From: Alphaproteobacteria bacterium
Lineage (GTDB): Bacteria > Pseudomonadota > Alphaproteobacteria > Rickettsiales > JABSSG01
Reading direction: 5' to 3'
Assembly (NCBI GenBank): GCA_022600235.1
Contig: JAHZKS010000106.1
Coordinates: 1-24,693 of the forward strand
DNA: 24,693 nt
Shown here: one piece after another, positions 15,992-22,663 of the stretch
Layout of the letters: each line of letters starts with the position of its first letter
How positions within the stretch are numbered: the first letter of the stretch is position 1
The notes under the pieces: generated by a model
Told to the model about the DNA's origin: nothing
The model's database searches: none
Seen by the model: only the letters and a program-made list of their open reading frames with translations
Position numbers and translations under genes: made by a program

Positions 15992-17526
15992 GCCTCTTTA
16001 TTCTTTGTTTGTGGTCCAAGTTTTGCATACTTTACCATCAAATATATATCAATTACTAAGAGTCCAGTGTAAAGCAGAATGAACCCACATAAGCTTGCTA
16101 TCACACTGCCTTTTGATATAGAAGATACTCCCATAAAAGTTGGTAAGATACCGTGTATTACCCATGGTTGCCTACCATATTCAGCTACAACCCATCCAAG
16201 CTCAGCTGCGATCCAAGGAAGTGGCAACGCATATAAGCAAGCTAGTAACAGCCATTTCTTACTAAAGTTTCTTTTTATATTCATATGATAAAAAGCTAAT
16301 GAGAATAATATTATGAAGAATACTCCACATGCTACCATTATTCTAAATGCGAAGAAGATTGGCAGAACATTTGGAATAGTATCAAGCGCTGCCTTATCTA
16401 TTTCATCCTCTGTAGCATTCAGTATGTCTACACGATACCTCTTTAATAGCAGAGCAAATCCTAGATTAGAAAAATTATTCTGCAAATATTTTTTATCAGA
16501 ATCTGGATTATGGCTTTGTCCTAATCTTAAACGCTGCAATACTTTATATTCTTCTAAACCATGTTGTATTTGGTGCCTCGCACGCTTAACTAAATCTTTA
16601 ATTCCAATCATTTCTTTATCAAAACTCCTAGTACCTATTATACCCATCAAGTATGGTATCTTAATAGAATAATCAGTTTTCATATTCTTCTTATCTGGAA
16701 TACCAAATACAGTAAAACTTGCAGGCGCTTCCTCAGTATCCCACATTGCCTCAATAGAAGCCATTTTCATTTCTTGGTTTTGTCCATCTAAATACCCACT
16801 TTCATCTCCTAATACTATTACTGATGCAGCAGACAAAAGACCAAAACCAGTTGCAACAATGATTGATCTTTTAGCAAACTCTTGGTATTTATTTTTTAGT
16901 AAATAATAGCAGCTAATGGACAGTACAAAGATTGCACCAGTCACATAAGCAGCACTCACTGTATGAACAAATTTTGCCTGAGCAACTGAGCTTGTAAATA
17001 CTTCATAGATAGATTCTATCTCCATCCTCATAGATTCAGGATTAAAAGTTGCTCCTACAGGATATGTCATCCAAGCATTTGCAATTAATATCCAAAGAGC
17101 AGAAAGATTCGAACCCACAGCCATCAGAAAAGTTACAAATAAATGACCAACCTTACTCATTCTATCCCAACCAAATAAGAATAGTCCTACAAAAGTACTT
17201 TCTAAAAAGAACGCCATGATACCCTCTATGGCTAGAGGCACGCCAAATACGTCTCCTACATAGTGAGAATAATATGCCCAGTTTGTGCCAAATTGAAATT
17301 CTAATGTAATACCTGTAGCTACTCCCATTGCAAAATTTATAGCAAAGAGCTTTCCCCAGAACTTTGTCATCTCTTTCCAGATTTCTCTACCAGTCATTAC
17401 ATATACTGACTCCATAATGACAAGCAAAAGAGCTAAACCCATGGTGAGTGGGACGAATAGGAAATGGTACATTGCTGTGATAGCAAACTGCAACCTAGAT
17501 AAATCCACTAACCCCATATCAATCAT
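15988..17526 (-). CDS. cydA: Cytochrome bd ubiquinol oxidase subunit I
   Basis: CydA carries haems b558, b595 and d and the quinol-oxidising Q-loop. The 512-residue protein has SRLQFAITAMYHFLFVPLT with the haem-ligand histidine, the GTNWAYYSHYVGD and FFLESTFVGLFLFGWDR blocks with the helix-3 glutamates, KFVHT (haem b558 His), and a Q-loop with the conserved Lys/Glu in EMKMASIEAMW followed by FGIPD. AEYGRQPW is near the C-terminus. Length and the long Q-loop are E. coli-like. The ATG at 17526 is preceded by GAAGGA with a six-base spacer, supporting this start over the ATG at 17517. The start overlaps the preceding small gene by eight bases. Confidence 0.97.
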   Translation of the reverse strand: MIDMGLVDLSRLQFAITAMYHFLFVPLTMGLALLLVIMESVYVMTGREIWKEMTKFWGKLFAINFAMGVATGITLEFQFGTNWAYYSHYVGDVFGVPLAIEGIMAFFLESTFVGLFLFGWDRMSKVGHLFVTFLMAVGSNLSALWILIANAWMTYPVGATFNPESMRMEIESIYEVFTSSVAQAKFVHTVSAAYVTGAIFVLSISCYYLLKNKYQEFAKRSIIVATGFGLLSAASVIVLGDESGYLDGQNQEMKMASIEAMWDTEEAPASFTVFGIPDKKNMKTDYSIKIPYLMGIIGTRSFDKEMIGIKDLVKRARHQIQHGLEEYKVLQRLRLGQSHNPDSDKKYLQNNFSNLGFALLLKRYRVDILNATEDEIDKAALDTIPNVLPIFFAFRIMVACGVFFIILFSLAFYHMNIKRNFSKKWLLLACLYALPLPWIAAELGWVVAEYGRQPWVIHGILPTFMGVSSISKGSVIASLCGFILLYTGLLVIDIYLMVKYAKLGPQTKNKEA

Positions 17527-17758
17527 TATTTATCCTTCTATTTTGAAAAGAATCCTGAAACAGTTTATTGTCTACATCGTCTGAAGTCTTCTTCTCAGCT
17601 TGAGCAAAAAATAACAAATATATTATAGTAAGAAAAATAACCTTAGCAAGAAATGCTAAAAAAATATCCTTAGTTAACTTACTGTGGCTAATAACATGAA
17701 GCTTATACAATACATAACAAATAGCTATTGCTATGTATAACAGTGAAAGAGATGCCAT
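17519..17758 (-). CDS. CydP-like small membrane protein preceding cydA
   Basis: The 79-residue protein has an N-terminal helix (about 3-22) and a second helix within KLTKDIFLAFLAKVIFLTII (27-46), ending YLLFFAQAEKK. The 'eI...l..K...l..lf..FF' pattern directly before cydA is that of the putative cytochrome oxidase small subunit CydP; the first helix would be an addition. It has the cluster's clearest ribosome-binding site, GAGGG (17764-17768) five bases before the ATG, and overlaps cydA by eight bases. It lies 29 bases after the LysE-family gene on the same strand. Whether it assembles with the oxidase is inference; recognition is from memory of a short, weakly conserved family. Confidence 0.55.
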   Translation of the reverse strand: MASLSLLYIAIAICYVLYKLHVISHSKLTKDIFLAFLAKVIFLTIIYLLFFAQAEKKTSDDVDNKLFQDSFQNRRINND

Positions 17759-17787
17759 ACCAACCCTCGATAATTACTATAACTATG

Positions 17788-18390
17788 TTAGAGCAATTCT
17801 ACCAAAAGACCATATGCTATTTTTAAACAAACAACACCCACAAAAAGATCAATGATTTTCCAAGTAATAGGTTTCTGTAAGTATTTAGAAAGCACTTTAG
17901 CTACAAAAGCAAGTGCAAAGAACCAAACAAATGAAGATACTATAGCTCCTGCGCCAAAGTAAACAGCATCATGCATATTATATTGCGCAGATATAGAACC
18001 TATAATTACTAAAGTATCTAAAATTGCATGCGGGTTTAACCAAGAAAAACTTACAGATTGTAAAATGATTTTTTTGTAAGATGTGCGATCTTTTGTTTTC
18101 TTAACCTGCAATCTATTATTACGAAATACTCTAATTAAAGCACCACCACCATATATGGCTAAAAAAGACATACCTCCGATAGTAAGAATTAGCTTCAACC
18201 ATGTTACTCTAGCCAAGAACTGCCCTACACCTAAGACACCTGCAGCAATCAATGCACTGTCACACAGAGAAACAGCTATTGCTGTAAGAAATACTAACTT
18301 ACCTTTGAGTCCCTGCCTTATAACAAATGCATTCTGCGGACCAATAGCCAATATTAAGCTTAGACCAATAGTAAAACCTTGTATGAACAT
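17788..18390 (-). CDS. LysE/ArgO-family amino-acid exporter
   Basis: The 200-residue, six-helix inner-membrane protein begins with the family signature GFTIGLSLILAIGPQNAFVI RQGL (split here; residues 5-28) and contains SVSFSWLNPHAILDT (about 113-127) and a C-terminal helix KIIDLFVGVVCLKIAYGL. The IGPQNAFVIRQGL form and the WLNPH motif are those of LysE and ArgO, which expel excess lysine or arginine. It is a normal full-length member. It lies 29 bases upstream of the cyd genes on the same strand, so read-through into the oxidase operon is possible. It is divergent from the acyltransferase gene, with about 50 bp between them. Confidence 0.9.
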   Translation of the reverse strand: MFIQGFTIGLSLILAIGPQNAFVIRQGLKGKLVFLTAIAVSLCDSALIAAGVLGVGQFLARVTWLKLILTIGGMSFLAIYGGGALIRVFRNNRLQVKKTKDRTSYKKIILQSVSFSWLNPHAILDTLVIIGSISAQYNMHDAVYFGAGAIVSSFVWFFALAFVAKVLSKYLQKPITWKIIDLFVGVVCLKIAYGLLVELL

Positions 18391-18440
18391 TAAAAAAACT
18401 ATAATTTATCTGTAATCACGGAGCATACTATAACACTGAT

Positions 18441-19484
18441 ATGAATATATTAAATAGAAAAGATAATAACTTTGACATAATGAGGTTAGTAGCTGCATGG
18501 ATGGTTTTATACAGCCATGCCTTTGCTTTATACGATGACTCTTTAGACGTATTTGTTACCAGTATAAACTATTCTCCTTGCTCCGGAATTGCATTGCATA
18601 TATTTTTTGTAATAAGCGGTTACTTAATAACACAAAGCTATCTTTATAGAAAGAATATAAAAATATTCACTGTCAGCAGACTTCTGAGATTACTACCGGC
18701 TTTAATAGTAGTAGTCTTACTTTCCACATTTGTTATAGGAGCAATAGTGACAACAAAGAATCTTCAAGAATATTTTACTGACATTGATACTTATAAATAC
18801 TTGAATTGTATATTGATCTTTCCATTAAAATATACATTACCTGGTGTTTTTGAAAATAACCCTTATCGAGGCGCAGTGAATGGTTCTCTTTGGACCTTAG
18901 GAATAGAATTAAAATGCTATATATTTATAGGGGTTCTAGGTTTCTTTTCTATACTAAGAGCAAATATAATCTTTATTATCACAACATTTTGTTTTGTAAT
19001 TAATATATTGCTAAATATTTTTCCTGAATATCCCAAATATATTCTTACATTTAAATATTCAGCTTTATTAAATGATGGGCCTCTATTTTTAGCATTTTTT
19101 TCTGGAGCTTCCTTATATTTCTTAAAAGATAAGATATCTTACACCCCAAAGTTGTTTTTCATAATTCTAGTATCAGATATAATCGCATGGTACTATATAC
19201 CCTTTGGAGAATATATTCATACCTTACTAATCTCTTACCTTATTATATATATTGCACTCCACCTCAAACCAGCTGTGAAATTTTTGCATGGAACTGATAT
19301 CTCATACGGTGTTTATATATATGCCTTCCCGATACAGCAAACCTACATGCATTACTTAGGACAAGCTTATGGATTTACTTCTTTTGTACTAACAACAACT
19401 TTAGTGACTTTTATTCTTGGTTATATATCTTGGAAATTAGTAGAGAAACCATCACTCGATCTAAAGAAGCAGTTGTCTAATTAA
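18441..19484 (+). CDS. Acyltransferase 3 family membrane protein (OafA/YrhL-like)
   Basis: The 347-residue, roughly ten-helix protein has the acyltransferase 3 landmarks: NFDIMRLVAAWMVLYSHAF with the essential histidine (residue 26), HIFFVISGYLIT, RLLRLLPALIVVV with the conserved arginines, and NGSLWTLGIELKCY. Such enzymes O-acetylate or otherwise acylate surface polysaccharide or lipid on the periplasmic side. No SGNH hydrolase domain is attached, so it is the short form. Its end overlaps the convergent AlaX gene by eight bases. The acceptor molecule cannot be predicted, as no sugar-polymer genes are adjacent. Confidence 0.9.
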   Translation: MNILNRKDNNFDIMRLVAAWMVLYSHAFALYDDSLDVFVTSINYSPCSGIALHIFFVISGYLITQSYLYRKNIKIFTVSRLLRLLPALIVVVLLSTFVIGAIVTTKNLQEYFTDIDTYKYLNCILIFPLKYTLPGVFENNPYRGAVNGSLWTLGIELKCYIFIGVLGFFSILRANIIFIITTFCFVINILLNIFPEYPKYILTFKYSALLNDGPLFLAFFSGASLYFLKDKISYTPKLFFIILVSDIIAWYYIPFGEYIHTLLISYLIIYIALHLKPAVKFLHGTDISYGVYIYAFPIQQTYMHYLGQAYGFTSFVLTTTLVTFILGYISWKLVEKPSLDLKKQLSN

Positions 19485-20220
19485 TGGTATTTGTTTGCTT
19501 ATCCTTTGAAAGGTTGTAAAAAATTTTTGTTTTTCCTTTTTTACTTTTGCATTTGATAATATTGATCGGTCCAATTTCTCTCAAGTTTTTAACATGTGTA
19601 CCACCACAAGGTGTAGGCGTAAACCCCTCAATACAACAAACTCTCAAATTCTCATTTTTTGGAACTTTATATAGTAGGCCTTTTTCAATTATCTCAGCTT
19701 GCTCTGCATCTAAATTTTTTATAACAACAGGAGAATTAGAATTCAATTTATCATTAAGAACTTTTTTCATTTGCATCATGAAATTCTCAGCATCTGCAAG
19801 AACACCTGAAAACTCAACATATGCCTCTCCAGGGAATTGATGTCCTTTCATTGCAACAATTTCTGAAGATAAATTTTCTGCAATAGCAGCTATAAGATGA
19901 CCGGCACTATGATACCGAGTATTAATATCTCTGCGATACTCATCAACATGTATTTCCACAGACCTATTCTGAGTACGATTAAAATAATCTTTATCTATAT
20001 AATGACGTACTTCGCCATCAACATTGCGAACGTCAAATACATTGTACACATCTTTACCTACACAAATTTTGCCTTGATCTGCAGGTTGACCACCGCCTTG
20101 AGGATAAAACAAGCTCGACTCTAAAATTAAATATACACCTCTGACGTCATTACCCGAAGATGTAATAACAGAAGATGCTTTTAATAAATCTGGATGCTGC
20201 AGGTACTGAAGAATTGTCAT
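19477..20220 (-). CDS. Alanyl-tRNA editing protein AlaX
   Basis: AlaX is a free-standing relative of the AlaRS editing domain that hydrolyses mischarged Ser- or Gly-tRNA(Ala). From the ATG at 20220 the protein is 247 residues. It has FYPQGGGQPADQG (38-50), the zinc motif HSAGH (104-108) and CGGTH (205-209), so all four metal ligands are present. It is the AlaX-M/type II size with an N-terminal beta domain. The frame is open 20 codons further upstream, to an ATG at 20280, but those residues are not family-like and reach toward the GC-rich repeat-like segment, so I chose 20220. No clear ribosome-binding site is visible. Confidence 0.9.
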   Translation of the reverse strand: MTILQYLQHPDLLKASSVITSSGNDVRGVYLILESSLFYPQGGGQPADQGKICVGKDVYNVFDVRNVDGEVRHYIDKDYFNRTQNRSVEIHVDEYRRDINTRYHSAGHLIAAIAENLSSEIVAMKGHQFPGEAYVEFSGVLADAENFMMQMKKVLNDKLNSNSPVVIKNLDAEQAEIIEKGLLYKVPKNENLRVCCIEGFTPTPCGGTHVKNLREIGPINIIKCKSKKGKTKIFYNLSKDKQTNTIN

Positions 20221-20280
20221 ATTTACATAATTTGGATGGGATACTTCCCGGTTAAACTTCGTTCTATAAATTGCACACAT

Positions 20281-20407
20281 AGTATTAAGCCCGCCTACGC
20301 TAAATCGTTTTCGCTACTCTCTAACTTATTACAGCCTCGGCGCGGCATTCCGTTTCACACTCTACAACTCCAATGCATCTCGTCGTAGCTAAATTAGCGA
20401 AGACGGA
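20281..20407. repeat. GC-elevated non-coding segment, possible degenerate palindromic repeat
   Basis: Bases 20281-20410 contain 62 G or C of 130 by my hand count (about 48%), against clearly AT-rich surroundings. No gene fits. It contains the odd palindrome GCTAA-A-TTAGC (about 20388-20398) and CCGCC (20291-20295) near one end with its complement GGCGG (20409-20413) at the other, so the ends are weakly inverted. Part of it translates as KPAYAKS, like spurious peptides I recall around short dispersed palindromic repeats in other genomes. It could also be an unrecognised small RNA trailing tRNA-Ser. Only one copy is seen in this window. Confidence 0.4.
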
Positions 20408-20417
20408 TGGCGGATGG
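20404..20417. repeat. 7-bp tandem duplication at the tRNA-Ser 3' end
   Basis: CGGATGG occurs twice back to back (20404-20410 and 20411-20417). On the tRNA strand this is CCATCCG CCATCCG: the end of the acceptor stem with its discriminator base, then a second copy that supplies the encoded CCA. Duplicated tRNA 3' ends are known marks left by elements that integrate at tRNA genes, but seven bases is short enough to be coincidence. Confidence 0.5.
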
Positions 20418-20497
20418 GGTGGGATTCGAACCCACGGTATGCTCGCACATACGCCGGTTTTCAAGACCGGTACTTTCGACCACTCAGTCACCCATCC
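20408..20497 (-). tRNA. tRNA-Ser (anticodon TGA)
   Basis: The minus strand folds as a class II tRNA: acceptor GGATGGG/CCCATCC, anticodon stem CCGGT/ACCGG with loop CTTGAAA (anticodon TGA, reading UCN serine codons), a long variable arm GTATG/CATAC, T stem GTGGG/CCCAC with loop TTCGAAT, discriminator G and encoded CCA (20408-20410). All stems are fully paired. Its 3' end abuts the GC-elevated segment. Confidence 0.96.
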
Positions 20498-20588
20498 AGG
20501 GAATAAGATCTATTCTTTTACCAAATACAATAGCTCCATGCAATAAAATTGATAGAAAATATTAAAATATATCTTTATAATCACTCTC

Positions 20589-21494
20589 ATGGATTATGCA
20601 TTAGAAGTAAAAGAACTCAAAAAACATTACCCTGGAACTCAGGCCCTCAAAGGTATTACTCTCCAAATCAAGAATAATAGCTTCTTGGCTTTATTAGGAA
20701 AGAATGGGGCAGGAAAGTCTACTTTTATTGGAATACTTAGCTCTCTCATCAAAAAAACTTCTGGAAAGGTATCAGTATTAGGATACGACCTTGAAAAAAA
20801 CTCTACTATTGTTAAATCTTTAATTGGAATTGTTCCGCAAGAAATTAATCTACCTGTATTTGATAAAGTAATAAATGTTTTAATTAATCAAGCTGGTTAT
20901 TATGGGGTTGATAGAAAAACTGCAACAGAACGTGCAAAAAAATACCTTTCTATACTAGGTTTAAGTTCAAAGAAAAATGCTCAATGTATTAGCTTGTCCG
21001 GAGGGATGAAACGCAGAGTAATGATTGCTAGAGCTTTGATACATGATCCGAGAATAATATTTCTTGATGAGCCTACAGCAGGAGTTGATGTTGAAATCAG
21101 AGCAATTATCTGGGACTTTTTGCGCACATTGCAGAAAGAAGGAAAAACTATCATTCTAACTACACACTACCTAGAAGAAGCAGAAGCATTATGTGATACT
21201 ATAGCTATATTAAATCAGGGAGAGATCACAATTAACGGAACCATGGAGGATACACTAGAGACAGTATCTAAATCAACAATATCTATTGAAGTATCTCCCC
21301 ATAAATTAGAAAAAAAAGATTTCGGAAAATTTTCTACTAACATTAAAAAGATTTCACAAAAGAAAATAGAGATTTTCTTCGATAAGAAAGAAAACAAATT
21401 AAATAAGATTCTAGAAAAATTAATAACACTAGGAGTAAATATTAAAAATATTAAAAATTTAAATAGTGATTTAGAAAAATTTTTACAAGATTAG
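20589..21494 (+). CDS. ABC-2 type transporter ATP-binding protein (YadG/CcmA-like)
   Basis: The 301-residue cytoplasmic ATPase has Walker A GKNGAGKST (37-45), Q-loop IVPQEINLP (81-89), signature LSGGMKRRVMIARAL (136-150), Walker B IIFLDEPTAGVD (156-167) and switch histidine TTHYLEEAE (191-199). The VPQE and HYLEEAE forms are those of the E. coli YadG family. A Lys-rich C-terminal extension of about 80 residues follows. A TATAAT (20576-20581) lies only seven bases before the ATG, so if used the transcript would be almost leaderless. It pairs with the permease three bases downstream. Confidence 0.93.
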   Translation: MDYALEVKELKKHYPGTQALKGITLQIKNNSFLALLGKNGAGKSTFIGILSSLIKKTSGKVSVLGYDLEKNSTIVKSLIGIVPQEINLPVFDKVINVLINQAGYYGVDRKTATERAKKYLSILGLSSKKNAQCISLSGGMKRRVMIARALIHDPRIIFLDEPTAGVDVEIRAIIWDFLRTLQKEGKTIILTTHYLEEAEALCDTIAILNQGEITINGTMEDTLETVSKSTISIEVSPHKLEKKDFGKFSTNIKKISQKKIEIFFDKKENKLNKILEKLITLGVNIKNIKNLNSDLEKFLQD

Positions 21495-21497
21495 AAT

Positions 21498-22265
21498 ATG
21501 AAATTTCATACCCAATACATAGCTTTCCTAACAATAAGCAGAAAAGAGTTAACTCGCATACTAAGGATATGGCCACAAACTTGTATCCCACCTGTTATTA
21601 CCTCTTCTTTATATTTTATAATATTTGGTACTGTATTAGGACAATACATAGGAAATATAGATGGGTCTTCTTATATAGACTTTATATTACCAGGCTTAGT
21701 TCTAATGAATGTTATTTCATCTTCATATGCCAATAGTGTGGCATCTTTCTTTTCTGAAAAATTTCAAAGAAGCATAGAAGAGATTGTGAAATCTCCTGCA
21801 AAAAGCTATGTAATAATATTTGGTTATTCTTCTGGAGGAATGATGCGCGGCATAATCAACGGCATCTTAATAATTTTAGTAGCATCATTTTTTACTAGTT
21901 TAAAAGCACATAATATATACCTCATGGCTATAATTATGGTAATGACTTCTTTCTTATTTGCAATACTAGGAATCATAAACGGTATCTTTGCTAGATCATG
22001 GGATGATGTAAACTGGATGACATCTTTTGTAATAACGCCTATGAGTTATCTAGGAGGTATATTCTATTCTGTAAAACAATTAAGCCCATTCTGGCAAAAA
22101 GTATCTATGTTAAATCCAATTTTCTACTTTATAGATTCCTTTAGATATGCAATGTTGGGAATCAAAACATTAGAACCACATATAACTATTCTTGCAGGAA
22201 TATCGTTTATTATATTTTTCAGCCTATTAGCAACAATGCTATTTGATAAACTAATGAGAAGATGA
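21498..22265 (+). CDS. ABC-2 type transporter permease (YadH-like)
   Basis: The 255-residue protein has six predicted helices and ABC-2 permease motifs: RILRIWPQTCIPPVITSSLY near the N-terminus, GSSYIDFILPGLVLMNVI, EEIVKSPAKSYVIIFGY (the coupling region) and TPMSYLGGIFYSV with LNPIFYFIDSFRYAMLG, the conserved signature near the C-terminus. It is the partner of the YadG-like ATPase (three bases apart). The family exports lipids, polysaccharides or drugs; the substrate here is unknown. Its TGA overlaps the ATG of the next small gene. Confidence 0.92.
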   Translation: MKFHTQYIAFLTISRKELTRILRIWPQTCIPPVITSSLYFIIFGTVLGQYIGNIDGSSYIDFILPGLVLMNVISSSYANSVASFFSEKFQRSIEEIVKSPAKSYVIIFGYSSGGMMRGIINGILIILVASFFTSLKAHNIYLMAIIMVMTSFLFAILGIINGIFARSWDDVNWMTSFVITPMSYLGGIFYSVKQLSPFWQKVSMLNPIFYFIDSFRYAMLGIKTLEPHITILAGISFIIFFSLLATMLFDKLMRR

Positions 22266-22453
22266 TCATGAAATTGTTAGTTAGATTAATCATATTACTA
22301 CTTATTATAGTTTTTGTGACAGCACTTGCTAGCTTTGCTTTTTTGTTAGCTTTTGGAATTATTCTATGCCTCACTGTGCTTTTAATTGTTTCTAAAATAT
22401 ATAAAAGACATTCTAATAAGAAAAAAATCTATATATACCCTCCAAAAAAATAG
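22262..22453 (+). CDS. Small membrane protein coupled to the ABC-2 permease gene
   Basis: A 63-residue protein with a single long hydrophobic stretch, or a tight helical hairpin (residues 3-45: LLVRLIILLLIIVFVTALAS then FAFLLAFGIILC), and a basic tail ending KIYIYPPKK. The ATG at 22262 shares four bases with the permease TGA (ATGA); a second ATG is at 22268. I recognise no family. The overlap suggests translational coupling, so it may be an accessory subunit of the transporter. That is inference, and a small ORF of this composition could also be spurious in AT-rich DNA. Confidence 0.5.
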   Translation: MIMKLLVRLIILLLIIVFVTALASFAFLLAFGIILCLTVLLIVSKIYKRHSNKKKIYIYPPKK

Positions 22454-22525
22454 ATAACCGATATTAACTTTTTGTTAACCATAGAAGTATACAATTAATA
22501 TTAATGAATTAATTGGTATGTTGAG

Positions 22526-22663
22526 ATGCTTAGTAGAATTAGAAATAGCTTGAAACGCTTAGGAATGCACTCAGAAATAAAAAAGCTAAAGATCTGGCTA
22601 AAGATCTACATAGAACAAACAAAGAATATCAAACATTGCGTACTAAGATTCAAAAAGGATTAG
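22526..22663 (+). CDS. Short ATG-initiated ORF, possible zero-frame start of the coiled-coil gene
   Basis: From the ATG at 22526 a 45-residue frame runs to a TAG at 22661. It starts MLSRIRNSLKRLGMHSEIKK and then reaches an A6-G run at 22579-22585. Up to that point the residues are basic and amphipathic like those of the long protein downstream; after it (LKIWLKIYIE) they are less so. A -1 shift at the run would join residues 1-20 to AKDLAKDLHRTNKEYQ and the rest of the long ORF, a 343-residue product. It may equally be the remains of a gene start separated by an indel. As an independent peptide it has no visible family. Confidence 0.35.
   Translation: MLSRIRNSLKRLGMHSEIKKLKIWLKIYIEQTKNIKHCVLRFKKD
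22579..22607 (+). promoter_or_regulatory. Candidate -1 frameshift signal (A AAA AAG plus hairpin)
   Basis: The heptamer A AAA AAG occupies 22579-22585, phased so that the frame of the ATG at 22526 reads AAA AAG. This is the slippery sequence used by E. coli dnaX. Four bases later AGATCT (22590-22595) can pair with AGATCT (22602-22607) across a six-base loop. AGGA (22561-22564) lies 14 bases upstream, a position where Shine-Dalgarno-like sequences stimulate -1 shifting. The hairpin is weak (six pairs, two G-C) and results from a 12-base tandem duplication. The signal is predicted from layout alone. Confidence 0.35.

Noticed and set aside
16079..16672. Two rightward frames (69 and 119 residues) opposite cydA
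   Set aside because: They lie entirely within cydA, whose sequence is constrained by its haem and quinol-site motifs.
20221..20280. 20-residue N-terminal extension of AlaX
   Set aside because: It is not like the family and derives from DNA bordering the GC-rich segment. The ATG at 20220 fits the usual AlaX start.
20281..20407. SRP RNA, tmRNA, 6S or 5S rRNA in the GC-rich segment
   Set aside because: I do not see their conserved cores (for example the SRP tetraloop region GGAAGGAAGCA).
22518..22553. ATG at 22518 as start of the coiled-coil gene
   Set aside because: This frame ends at a TGA after 11 codons and leads into neither longer frame.
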